Below, in pieces: positions 33,549 through 41,113 of a DNA stretch of 45,924 bases (its first letter is position 1; each line of letters opens with the position of its first letter). Source of the DNA: Mesotoga infera. GTDB lineage: Bacteria; Thermotogota; Thermotogae; Petrotogales; Kosmotogaceae. The stretch lies in assembly GCA_011045915.1 (NCBI GenBank), contig DSBT01000121.1, forward strand, positions 1-45,924. The letters are read 5' to 3'. The notes under the pieces were generated by a model. The model saw only the letters and a list, made by a program, of their open reading frames with translations, did not search any database and was not told where the DNA came from. Position numbers and translations under genes: made by a program.

Positions 33549-34771
33549 AAGAACCAACTCTCTGCCTTTCTAATCCCTTCTATAAGTCTTTCCACATCTT
33601 CAACCGTATTATAAAAGTAGAACGACGCTCGACAAGCCGAATTAATGCCAAATGCCTCCATCTGAAGTTGGGCACAATGATGACCGCTCCTGATCGCGAC
33701 TCCCTGAGTTCTTCCCAGGAATTCGGCCAGATCATGAGAGTGTATTTTCTTGTGAGAAAACAGCAAGATCGCATGACTACCTGTAGGACTGTAAACAGTA
33801 ACATCGGAGATCTTCTTTAACATCTCTCTAGCGGTTTCTGTAAGATGTGAAACGTAATCATGTATCGCGGACATACCGATCTTGTTGAGGTATCTGCAGG
33901 CCGCTGCAAGTGAAACGGCTCCGGAAATGTTCTGTGTTCCGCCTTCCAATCTCGAAACTCCCTCCTTTGCGTAGCTTGAAGTCTCAACACTTACCCTGTC
34001 TACCATACCGCCTCCGAATGCAAGTGGCGTGAGATCATCGAGGAGCTCTGACCTGCCAACAAGGCAGCCAATTCCAGTTTCTGCAAGCATTTTGTGCCCG
34101 GAGAAGATCAGAAAATCCGCGTTGACCTTCTTGAAATCAAAGCTCTCATGCGGAACCAGTTGAGCTCCGTCAATCACTGTCAAACCGCCAAGAGAGTGGA
34201 CAAGCTCATTCAAGGCTTCAAAAGGAGTTCTGTAGCCTGTGGCATTGATCAGTCCCCCCAAAGAAAAGACAAACGGCGACTCTATCCCAGTTAGGCTCTC
34301 TGCAACTTCTCTCATGGTCAACTCCGCTCCCATTATTGGCAAAGCAACGAACTTGATTCCATTCTTCAGACTGTGATATTGCCACGGAAGGAAGTTACTG
34401 TGGTGTTCGAACGTTGGGACCACAAAAGTCTTGTACAGACCGGAAGTAGCCAATGCATTTGCAACAATGTTCAGACTCTCCGTGGAGCCCTTTGTGAAAA
34501 CTAATTCATCTCTTGCTGCTCCGATGAACCTGGCAACCTCGCATCGACTTGATTCATAAAGAGCTGTCGACTTCTCCGCAAGTGGATAAACGGCTCTATG
34601 CACATTCGCGTTTTCACGCTCATAAAACCTATTGACCGCATCAATAACACTTTGAGGCTTTTGAGAGGTCGCTGCATTATCCAGATAGGCTAGTGAGGGA
34701 TGATGTCTAAAGACCGGGAAGTCCTTTCTTACTTCCTTAATGCTAAAATCGCATGTCTCTTTCAAACTCAT
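33545..34771 (-). CDS. sufS: Cysteine desulfurase SufS
   Basis: This class II PLP-dependent desulfurase takes sulfur from cysteine and passes it to SufU. The PLP lysine is Lys227 in SGHKM, the ring-stacking His is in FEHHSN (His123), the Asp-Gln pair is in DGAQ (201-204) and the catalytic Cys366 lies in RSGHHCAQ. The stretch normally read as SNVLG is here GLINATG (172-178), a local deviation with no effect on known catalytic residues. 408 residues, normal length. Fourth gene of the operon, 3 nt after sufD. Confidence 0.95.
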   Translation of the reverse strand: MSLKETCDFSIKEVRKDFPVFRHHPSLAYLDNAATSQKPQSVIDAVNRFYERENANVHRAVYPLAEKSTALYESSRCEVARFIGAARDELVFTKGSTESLNIVANALATSGLYKTFVVPTFEHHSNFLPWQYHSLKNGIKFVALPIMGAELTMREVAESLTGIESPFVFSLGGLINATGYRTPFEALNELVHSLGGLTVIDGAQLVPHESFDFKKVNADFLIFSGHKMLAETGIGCLVGRSELLDDLTPLAFGGGMVDRVSVETSSYAKEGVSRLEGGTQNISGAVSLAAACRYLNKIGMSAIHDYVSHLTETAREMLKKISDVTVYSPTGSHAILLFSHKKIHSHDLAEFLGRTQGVAIRSGHHCAQLQMEAFGINSACRASFYFYNTVEDVERLIEGIRKAESWFL

Positions 34772-34774
34772 CTC

Positions 34775-35953
34775 TCACCACCTCCGAGTGGTCCGGAAGA
34801 TCTCATCGATTTCTCTTAAGGTCGGCTCAAAAGCGCCTCGAACGATAATGCTCATCGACTGGTCTCTAGTAAGTCCTCTAGACATAAGATAGAAGAGCTT
34901 CTGCCCGTCAACGGATCCCACGGTTGCTGCATGGGAAGCGTCGACTTGATTCTCTCCAACAAGAAGTGAAGGTATTGTGTCAGCCCTTGCTGACTCGGAG
35001 AGCATCAGGACGTTGCTGTGCTCGCTTCCCTTCGCTCCTTTCGCTCCTCTCTTAATGTCGATCGTCCCTCTGAAGACGCTCCTGCCGTTGTCAAGGAGCA
35101 CACCAGATCCCGAGATTCTTCCATCCGATTCAATTGCCCTGTGTCTGACAACATATTGCATATCAAGGACCGTATCGCCTCGCGCAACGAAAAGAGGCTC
35201 GAGAGACGCAAGAGCTTTCTCTCCTTCCAGAAGAGCCATGTGAAAAGACGCAGTTGATGTGTTGCCGCAATTTATCTCAAATACCCTGAGCCTAGCGTTT
35301 TTCTCTAGAAGATACAGGTTGTTGATGAACCCATGTCCTCTTTCAATCATCCTGTTCAATATCAAAAGCTCCAAAGACGCGCCTTCTTTTATTAGGAACC
35401 TGTTGTTCTGAAGAAGCCAGTTTCCCAGACGTTTGCTATCGACTACTACTTTCAAACTCGAATTCTCTCCCAAGACAAACATATTGTTCAAAATTCTTGA
35501 ATCACGGTTAAATGCGACCGAGTAAGGGTTGTCCAGTGATTTGTTCGGAGGTATAGAAATCATTGATCCTTCGCTAAAGAATATATCTCCTTGAAGAAGA
35601 ATCTTTCTGTCAAGACCTTCGAAATCCAGCCTATCGAGCAGCTCTACATCATCGCTGTTCATCGAAATCAGCGACCTGACATAAGGATCTGAGCAAGACA
35701 AGCTACGCCTGGGAGAGATTTCCGGCAATTTCATTCCGGCTAGCTTCAATCTCTTCCATGAGGGGAAGGCCAGTGTTCTATACTCTGAATACCTGTTACT
35801 CATGAAAGCCGACATTGCAGGAGAAGCTGCCTCAGACGAAATCAGAAAATCCCGGTTGTCGTAGTCCTTAATTGACAGTTCCTCTCTTCTAGGTGGTTTA
35901 ACCATCTCGTAGTTTTCGTGAACGAAGTCCGTTGTCATTTCCATTATTTCCAC
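34775..35953 (-). CDS. sufD: Fe-S assembly scaffold protein SufD
   Basis: SufD forms the BC2D complex with SufB and SufC. The beta-helix core spans about 110-340, and the family C-terminal segment contains His341 (ASHAATVGSVDG), the position of the cluster-binding His of E. coli SufD, then LMSRGLTRDQS. No Cys replaces it. 392 residues. Its ATG starts one base after the sufB stop with GAGGTGG upstream. It shares clear similarity with SufB, and both share the terminal motif with the SmsB-like protein at 12079-13035. Confidence 0.93.
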   Translation of the reverse strand: MEIMEMTTDFVHENYEMVKPPRREELSIKDYDNRDFLISSEAASPAMSAFMSNRYSEYRTLAFPSWKRLKLAGMKLPEISPRRSLSCSDPYVRSLISMNSDDVELLDRLDFEGLDRKILLQGDIFFSEGSMISIPPNKSLDNPYSVAFNRDSRILNNMFVLGENSSLKVVVDSKRLGNWLLQNNRFLIKEGASLELLILNRMIERGHGFINNLYLLEKNARLRVFEINCGNTSTASFHMALLEGEKALASLEPLFVARGDTVLDMQYVVRHRAIESDGRISGSGVLLDNGRSVFRGTIDIKRGAKGAKGSEHSNVLMLSESARADTIPSLLVGENQVDASHAATVGSVDGQKLFYLMSRGLTRDQSMSIIVRGAFEPTLREIDEIFRTTRRW

Positions 35954-35954
35954 C

Positions 35955-37349
35955 TCATCCTATGCTGCTCTCCATTTCCATATCTATCAGTCTATTCAGC
36001 TCAACTGCATATTCAACTGGCAGCAGACGAGAAACAGGTTCCATGAACCCTCTTACTATCATCGTTTTGGCTTCCGCTTCGCTTAAACCGCGGCTCATGA
36101 GATAGAAGATCTCGTCTTCTCCAAGTCTTCCAATTCTAGCCTCATGCCCTACTTCGGCTGCGTCATTCATCACTTGGATTATCGGAACAGTATCAGCCCT
36201 TGACTCATTATCGATCATTAGAGCCGTACACTGAACCGATGACCTTGAGTTCATTGCTCTTGGAGAGATGTCCAAAAGACCTCGATAAAAGGCCCAGCCT
36301 CCACCAGCGCTGATGCTTCTGACATCCACCAGTGAACTTGTGTCCGGGGCCAGGTGAAGCACCTTTGATCCTGTATCCATATGCTGACCGGGGCCGGCAT
36401 ACGTAATTCCGAGGTGCTCAGCTCTGGCTCTTCTGCCTCTTAGAACAGATGCGGGATAGAGCATGGTCTTCATGCTTCCCAGAGAACCAGATATCCATTC
36501 TATCGTTCCACCTTCCTCGACAACTGCCCTCTTGGTATTCAAGTTGTATGTGTTCTTAGACCAGTTCTGAATCGTAGAGTACCTGACCTTGGCATCCTTC
36601 AGAACAAAGATTTCTACCATCCCGACATGAAGATTGAGATCGTTGAATCTCGGAGCAGAACAGCCTTCTATGAACTGAAGATCGGAACCTTCATCTGCAA
36701 TGATCAACGTGTGCTCAAATTGACCGCTGCTTTCCACGTTCATTCTAAAATATGCCTGAAGAGGAAGCGGGACTTTGACTCCTTTGGGTACATAAACGAA
36801 TGAACCGCCACTCCAGACGGCTCCATGCAGTGCCGCAAATCTATGATCGGTCGGAGGAACAGCCTTCATGAAGAATCTTTTTACCAGTTCAGGGTATTTT
36901 TTGACAGCCGTCTCCATATCGAGGAAGACAATACCTAGCTCTTCGAGCTCTTTCCTTATGTTTTGATACACAATTTCCGAATCAAATTGAGCGCCGACTC
37001 CAGCAAGAGATTTCCTCTCCGCCTCGGGAATGCCAAGCCTATCAAAAGTCTCTCTAATCTCCTGTGGAACATCGTCCCAGGACCTCTGCCTTTCAGAATC
37101 CGGATCCAGATAAGATATTATTCTGCTCAGATCGAGACTCTCTGTGCTTACTCCGAACCCAGGTTTATTTGAGAGATTGAAAGCCTTGAAAGACTCAAAC
37201 CGCTTCTGAAGCATCCATTCGGGTTCACTCTTCCTTTTCGACATTTCGATTATCTGGCTCTCCCCGAATCCCCTTTCACTCATGAAACGGTACTTAGTAT
37301 CTGAAAGAAAGTCAAACTTTGAACTGTCAAGGAAAACCTCTTCTCGCAT
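35955..37349 (-). CDS. sufB: Fe-S assembly scaffold protein SufB
   Basis: SufB is the main scaffold on which the 4Fe-4S cluster forms. A long N-terminal region (about 1-130, with the family segment EPEWMLQKRFESFKAF) precedes the beta-helix core. Cys374 (SVQCTALMID) and His402-Glu403 (GHEARIG) match the core cysteine and the His-Glu pair needed for cluster assembly. 464 residues, normal. It follows sufC by 2 nt. Order sufCBDSU is that of Gram-positive-type SUF operons. Confidence 0.96.
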   Translation of the reverse strand: MREEVFLDSSKFDFLSDTKYRFMSERGFGESQIIEMSKRKSEPEWMLQKRFESFKAFNLSNKPGFGVSTESLDLSRIISYLDPDSERQRSWDDVPQEIRETFDRLGIPEAERKSLAGVGAQFDSEIVYQNIRKELEELGIVFLDMETAVKKYPELVKRFFMKAVPPTDHRFAALHGAVWSGGSFVYVPKGVKVPLPLQAYFRMNVESSGQFEHTLIIADEGSDLQFIEGCSAPRFNDLNLHVGMVEIFVLKDAKVRYSTIQNWSKNTYNLNTKRAVVEEGGTIEWISGSLGSMKTMLYPASVLRGRRARAEHLGITYAGPGQHMDTGSKVLHLAPDTSSLVDVRSISAGGGWAFYRGLLDISPRAMNSRSSVQCTALMIDNESRADTVPIIQVMNDAAEVGHEARIGRLGEDEIFYLMSRGLSEAEAKTMIVRGFMEPVSRLLPVEYAVELNRLIDMEMESSIG

Positions 37350-37351
37350 GA

Positions 37352-38104
37352 TCAGGCCCCCTTTAGTGAGCCAAAGATCCCTTCATAACCATTCTCTTCG
37401 ACTTCTCCGGCAAGCTCCTTCCCTCCGCTCACTGGAATCGATCCATCGATCAAGACGTGCACATGGTCGGGCTCAACATACTCTAGAAGCCTCTGATAGT
37501 GTGTGATCAGCAATACCGAGTTTTCTGAATTTCTGAACCCGTTTATTGACAACGCTATGCTTTTCATAGCGTCAACATCCAGTCCGGAGTCTATTTCGTC
37601 AAGAATCGCAAACTTTGGTTTCATGAAATTCATCTGAACAATCTCGGCCTTCTTCTTCTCTCCTCCGGAAAAGCCAACGTTCAGATATCTGTCTATCAGT
37701 TCACTTTCTAGACCAAGTTCAACAGATAGTCTGTCAATTTCCTTGCTCATCTTCAGCAGTGGCTCTCGGCTGCCCGTGCTTTGAGAGACTGATAAAAGAA
37801 AGCTCCTGAATCTGATACCCGGAATTTCCTGAGGATGCTGAAAGGTCATAAACATTCCCATTCTGGCTCTCTCATCTACAGTTAATCTAGATAAATTCTT
37901 ATTCATGAATTTCACAGTACCACTAGTGATTTTGTATTTGGGGTTTCCCATCAATACGTTAGCAAGCGTGGATTTTCCACTGCCGTTAGGTCCCATGATA
38001 ACGTGTAGCTCTCCGTTTCCTATTGTGAGGTTCAAACCTTTCAATATTTCTACGTTATCTTCCGCCAATACTACACGCAAGTTCTTTACTTCGAGAAGAG
38101 TCAT
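37352..38104 (-). CDS. sufC: Fe-S assembly ATPase SufC
   Basis: SufC is the ABC-type ATPase that drives conformational change of SufB-SufD. Walker A is GPNGSGKST, the Q-loop region FQHPQEIPG, the signature FSGGEKKK, Walker B AILDEIDSGLD and the switch His in LLITHYQRL. The Walker-B wording DEIDSGLD is specific to SufC. 250 residues. The ATG at 38104 has GGAGGG 6 nt upstream. First gene of sufCBDSU. Compared with the SufC-like protein at 11349-12086 it is only moderately similar (DEIDSGLD against DEPDSGID). Confidence 0.96.
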   Translation of the reverse strand: MTLLEVKNLRVVLAEDNVEILKGLNLTIGNGELHVIMGPNGSGKSTLANVLMGNPKYKITSGTVKFMNKNLSRLTVDERARMGMFMTFQHPQEIPGIRFRSFLLSVSQSTGSREPLLKMSKEIDRLSVELGLESELIDRYLNVGFSGGEKKKAEIVQMNFMKPKFAILDEIDSGLDVDAMKSIALSINGFRNSENSVLLITHYQRLLEYVEPDHVHVLIDGSIPVSGGKELAGEVEENGYEGIFGSLKGA

Positions 38105-38138
38105 TTAAATCCCTCCAAACCCGGTACTTATTATCCGA

Positions 38139-38147
38139 ATTATAACA
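38139..38147 (-). promoter_or_regulatory. Extended -10 promoter of sufCBDSU
   Basis: TGT-TATAAT reads on the minus strand from 38147 to 38139, about 35 nt ahead of sufC. No good -35 box is present, and no Fur or IscR site was recognised. Confidence 0.5.
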
Positions 38148-38241
38148 TAATCCCGACAATTATTACCGCTAATCATCGCCAATAAGCAGGATTCCGTTTC
38201 AAGGATATATAATTGGAGAAATTATGGTATGGAGGTGCTTC

Positions 38242-39060
38242 GTGCTCTATGTAGTCTTTATAGGTGTCCTCATGGGTCTTGCCAATCTCATTCCAGGCGT
38301 AAGCGGTGGCACTATTGCTCTGCTGGGGGGACTATATGAACGGTTTGTGGGTTCAATATCTATGCTGACGGCTCTCAAGATTCGCAGAGAAGAGATACTC
38401 TTCTTGATAGAACTTGTTGTCGGCATCGTTATAGGAATCTTTGGGTTCTCTGCTCTTATTGACCTTTCTCTTTCGACCGTCCCTTCACTTATGTACGGGA
38501 TATTCTCAGGGCTTGTGATAGGGGGTATTCCAGTAGTCTTCAAACGAATTGAGAAACTGGGCATCAGCGCACTGCTTTCCCTGGCGGCAGGAGCCTCGAT
38601 TGTTATTCTCATATCCCTTCTGAGTCCCGGGGCTGGAGGCGTTGCGCTCACCGACCACGGTCCGATCACTTTGGCCTACGATATTGTAGCAGGCTTCTTT
38701 GGAGCTTCAGCCATGGTACTTCCTGGGCTTAGCGGAGCATTTATTCTTCTGGTTATGGGCGAATACACCAGAGCCATTTCCGCAATCAAAAGCTTCGATC
38801 TAGTCATAATTGCTTTTATTGGGGCAGGTGTGATCCTGGGGGTGTTATTCGTAAGCAGACTTCTCAAATACTTGATGAAGGAGTTTCGCAGTGAGACTTT
38901 TGCCTTCCTTCTGGGCCTAATGATAGGTTCGATACCCGATCTAATCACCAGACCGGGAAAGAATACTGATCTTGTATTGATTGTTACAGGAGTGATTTTG
39001 GGAGTCGTTGTTTCTTATCTTCTCACCTTACTTGAAAAAAGAAACAAGACTCAAGTCTAG
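38242..39060 (+). CDS. DUF368 family undecaprenyl-phosphate transporter (PopT type)
   Basis: This polytopic membrane protein of 272 residues belongs to DUF368, members of which recycle the lipid carrier undecaprenyl phosphate across the inner membrane. The twin family motifs are visible: ANLIPGVSGGTIALL near the start and AMVLPGLSGAFILLVMGEY in the second half, marking two inverted halves. About eight to nine spans. I chose GTG 38242, 6 nt after GGAGG; an ATG at 38224 lies before that site. TATAAT at 38208-38213 is a likely -10 box. It ends exactly where convergent mreB ends. Confidence 0.85.
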   Translation: MLYVVFIGVLMGLANLIPGVSGGTIALLGGLYERFVGSISMLTALKIRREEILFLIELVVGIVIGIFGFSALIDLSLSTVPSLMYGIFSGLVIGGIPVVFKRIEKLGISALLSLAAGASIVILISLLSPGAGGVALTDHGPITLAYDIVAGFFGASAMVLPGLSGAFILLVMGEYTRAISAIKSFDLVIIAFIGAGVILGVLFVSRLLKYLMKEFRSETFAFLLGLMIGSIPDLITRPGKNTDLVLIVTGVILGVVVSYLLTLLEKRNKTQV

Positions 39061-40071
39061 TTATTTACTATGATTGATTGCAACCCTCTGAAGACGTTTA
39101 TCATTGTCGAGCAACTCGCCGATTCCTTTGACAACGCATGTCCTTGGGTCCTCAGACACTATCGTTTTTATGCCGGTCTCTTGAATAATTAGGTCCGGCA
39201 GACCTCTTATCAGCGAGCCTCCTCCGGTAAGGACAATGCCCGTGTCCATAATGTCTGCAGCGATCTCCGGAGGTGTGTCCTCTAAAATCTGACGAAGATT
39301 GAGTACAATGTCCTGAAGAATCTGAGAAATTGCCTCATGCACATCGTCAGAGGTAATTCTAATATTTCCGGGAAGGCCGTTCAGTGCGTCCCTCCCCCGA
39401 ACCTCAAGCTCATAGCTCTCCAGTGTCGGGAAAGCCTTTCCAATCTTGATTTTCACATCTTCGGCGGTGGAGCTTCCAATCAGGAACTTGTATTTGCGCT
39501 TCACAAATTTGATTATTGCCTCGTCCATCGCATCTCCCGCAATTCTTAGAGAACGAGAAACGACAATCCCTCCAAGGCTTATTACAGCTATATCGGAGGT
39601 CCCTCCTCCGATATCTACAACCATATTTCCCACGGAATCGAAAATATGAAGTCCTGCTCCAACAGCAGCCACAACTGGTTCAAGTACCAGATATACTCTA
39701 CTGGCTCCCGCAGCCGTGGTAGCCTCAATGACTGCTCTCCTCTCGACGCTGGTAACCTTAGCCGGAACCCCTACGACAACTGCAGGTCGGGAGAGTGAGA
39801 ATTTTGTGCGAGTTCTCTTGACCAGCTCTTTCAAAGCCTGTTCGATTATCTGATAATCGGCTATAACCCCGTCTCGAATAGGTCTGACAGCCTTGATGTC
39901 CTTTGGGGTCTTCCCGATCATCTCCTTGGCTTCAGATCCAATTGCGATTATCTTCCCAGTCTTCACTTCAACGGCAATGACCGAAGGTTCATCTATGACA
40001 ATATCTTTACCTTTCTGGAAGACCAAAAGTGAAGCAGTTCCCAAATCGATGCCAAGATCGCCCTTTTTCAT
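39061..40071 (-). CDS. mreB: Rod-shape actin homologue MreB
   Basis: MreB forms membrane-bound filaments that guide cell-wall elongation. Actin-fold phosphate loops are GIDLGTASLLV at the N-terminus and VVDIGGGTSDIAV in the middle; the adenosine motif is IVLTGGGSLIRGLP. 336 residues, normal. The ATG has GGGAGG 6 nt upstream. It follows tRNA-Arg by 24 nt on the same strand, without its own evident promoter, so its mRNA 5' end may be made by tRNA processing. mreC and mreD are not downstream here, which is unusual for this gene. Confidence 0.96.
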   Translation of the reverse strand: MKKGDLGIDLGTASLLVFQKGKDIVIDEPSVIAVEVKTGKIIAIGSEAKEMIGKTPKDIKAVRPIRDGVIADYQIIEQALKELVKRTRTKFSLSRPAVVVGVPAKVTSVERRAVIEATTAAGASRVYLVLEPVVAAVGAGLHIFDSVGNMVVDIGGGTSDIAVISLGGIVVSRSLRIAGDAMDEAIIKFVKRKYKFLIGSSTAEDVKIKIGKAFPTLESYELEVRGRDALNGLPGNIRITSDDVHEAISQILQDIVLNLRQILEDTPPEIAADIMDTGIVLTGGGSLIRGLPDLIIQETGIKTIVSEDPRTCVVKGIGELLDNDKRLQRVAINHSK

Positions 40072-40095
40072 AAATTACCTCCCGTGTGACATAAA

Positions 40096-40171
40096 TGGCG
40101 TGCTCGGTGGGATTTGAACCCACAGTCTCTGGATCCGGAGTCCAGCGCTCTATCCGTTGAGCCACGAGCAC
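40096..40171 (-). tRNA. tRNA-Arg (anticodon CCG), CCA encoded
   Basis: A full cloverleaf reads on the minus strand from 40171: acceptor GTGCTCG/CGAGCAC (7 bp), D stem GCTC/GAGC, anticodon stem CTGGA/TCCAG with loop CTCCGGA (anticodon CCG), T stem GTGGG/CCCAC with loop TTCAAAT, discriminator G and encoded CCA. It reads arginine CGG codons. Its first 22 nt also encode the end of ruvX, and mreB follows 24 nt after its CCA. Confidence 0.96.
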
Positions 40172-40860
40172 TCAATAACCTGCAGTCCTCTTGAATTCAG
40201 ATGAGCCATCCCATCGAGCGCTTCACCACAAGCGATTACTATTATATCGTAAGTTGAAAAGTCTATGTCGTCAACGAGGTTTACCGGCTTCAATCCTTTC
40301 CTGAAGAATGAAAGGAAGACCTGTGGGTCTTCAACAAACACCCCGGGCGTTTTCTCCAGTGAGTCTATTCCCTTAATTAGCCCAGATTTCGGCTTGAAAA
40401 ACAACACTCTGCTGCCAGACGGAAGTTCGGGCAAATTCAGGCATTTACTTCTATTGCTGTGGACTTCCCATATCACAGACTTTCCGGAGGACTCATTCCT
40501 GAGAATTTTCATTGCGCTGAAAACATCCCTTACTTTCGCGAATTCTATCCCAATCTCAACAGACATTCTTCTCGCACTTTCAGTTGTAAGGGTCTCATCG
40601 ACAAGCACTACATTGCCAGGAAACATTTTCTTCACTTTCTCCGCAAATGAGACTGCTCTCATAGTAGATTCACTGTATCTGCCCGACATTGAAATTGGTA
40701 GACCGATAACCACAGTCTCTATTTCTTTCTCCTTCAAGATTTCCGGGAGTGACTTTCGGTAGCCGGCGTGATCTATCGAATATAGAGGGATCTCCACTCC
40801 CTCTATCTGTAAGGCGAGTCCTATTTTCGATGTACCGAAGTCAATTCCAAGTTTAATCAT
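40150..40860 (-). CDS. RuvX/YqgF-type putative Holliday junction resolvase with C-terminal extension
   Basis: Residues 1-122 are a complete RuvX/YqgF RNase H-fold domain (Holliday junction resolvase or 16S rRNA 5'-end maturation). Asp7 (GIDFGTSKIG), Glu89 (LVDETLTTESARR) and Asp112 (KVRDVFSA) are the catalytic acids; VIGLPISMSGRYSE is the glycine motif. The family is usually about 130-150 residues; here 236. Residues 123-236 form an extra region with a possible alpha/beta fold (strands RVLFFK, IIVIACG, LQVIECSW) that I cannot place. The last codons and the stop TAG lie inside tRNA-Arg. Start ATG overlaps the DUF3343 stop by 8 nt. Confidence 0.82.
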   Translation of the reverse strand: MIKLGIDFGTSKIGLALQIEGVEIPLYSIDHAGYRKSLPEILKEKEIETVVIGLPISMSGRYSESTMRAVSFAEKVKKMFPGNVVLVDETLTTESARRMSVEIGIEFAKVRDVFSAMKILRNESSGKSVIWEVHSNRSKCLNLPELPSGSRVLFFKPKSGLIKGIDSLEKTPGVFVEDPQVFLSFFRKGLKPVNLVDDIDFSTYDIIVIACGEALDGMAHLNSRGLQVIECSWLNG

Positions 40861-41113
40861 AGAAGGATCTTACCGGATTATCAACGAAGTAACTTGTGAG
40901 CAGGACCTCAATTTTTGCCAGCAACAGGAGTTCCGAACTTACGTCAAGGTCTCTGGAGGCGACTGCAATCGAAAGAGAGCATCCAGTGAATAGACTCGGT
41001 GGTGTTGGAAAAACCTTCGCCTGCAAGCCAGCACTTCTAAGGAGTGAGATGGCTTCAAGGATGTCTTTTTGCGAAACAACGACTAAAGCATCCAGTTGCC
41101 GAGTATCAACCAA
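40853..41113 (-). CDS. DUF3343 protein, putative sulfur/selenium carrier-like
   Basis: This 86-residue protein has the DUF3343 pattern: helix with ALLR-type residues, then KVFPTPPSLFTGCSLSIAV, in which Cys45 follows a TP(P/R)xLxxGC motif. Pfam describes the family as putative Se/S carrier-like; function is unproven. The start is TTG at 41113, 7 nt after GAGGTG in the recJ end, with an 8-nt overlap at each end. It lies between recJ and ruvX, far from selenium genes; a sulfur relay with the SUF cysteine desulfurase encoded 6 kb away is only a guess. Confidence 0.75.
   Translation of the reverse strand: MVDTRQLDALVVVSQKDILEAISLLRSAGLQAKVFPTPPSLFTGCSLSIAVASRDLDVSSELLLLAKIEVLLTSYFVDNPVRSFYD

Noticed and set aside
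40096-40171. tRNA-Arg as an integration (att) site of a mobile element
   Set aside because: tRNA genes are common targets, but mreB follows within 24 nt and no integrase or duplicated tRNA 3' end was seen.
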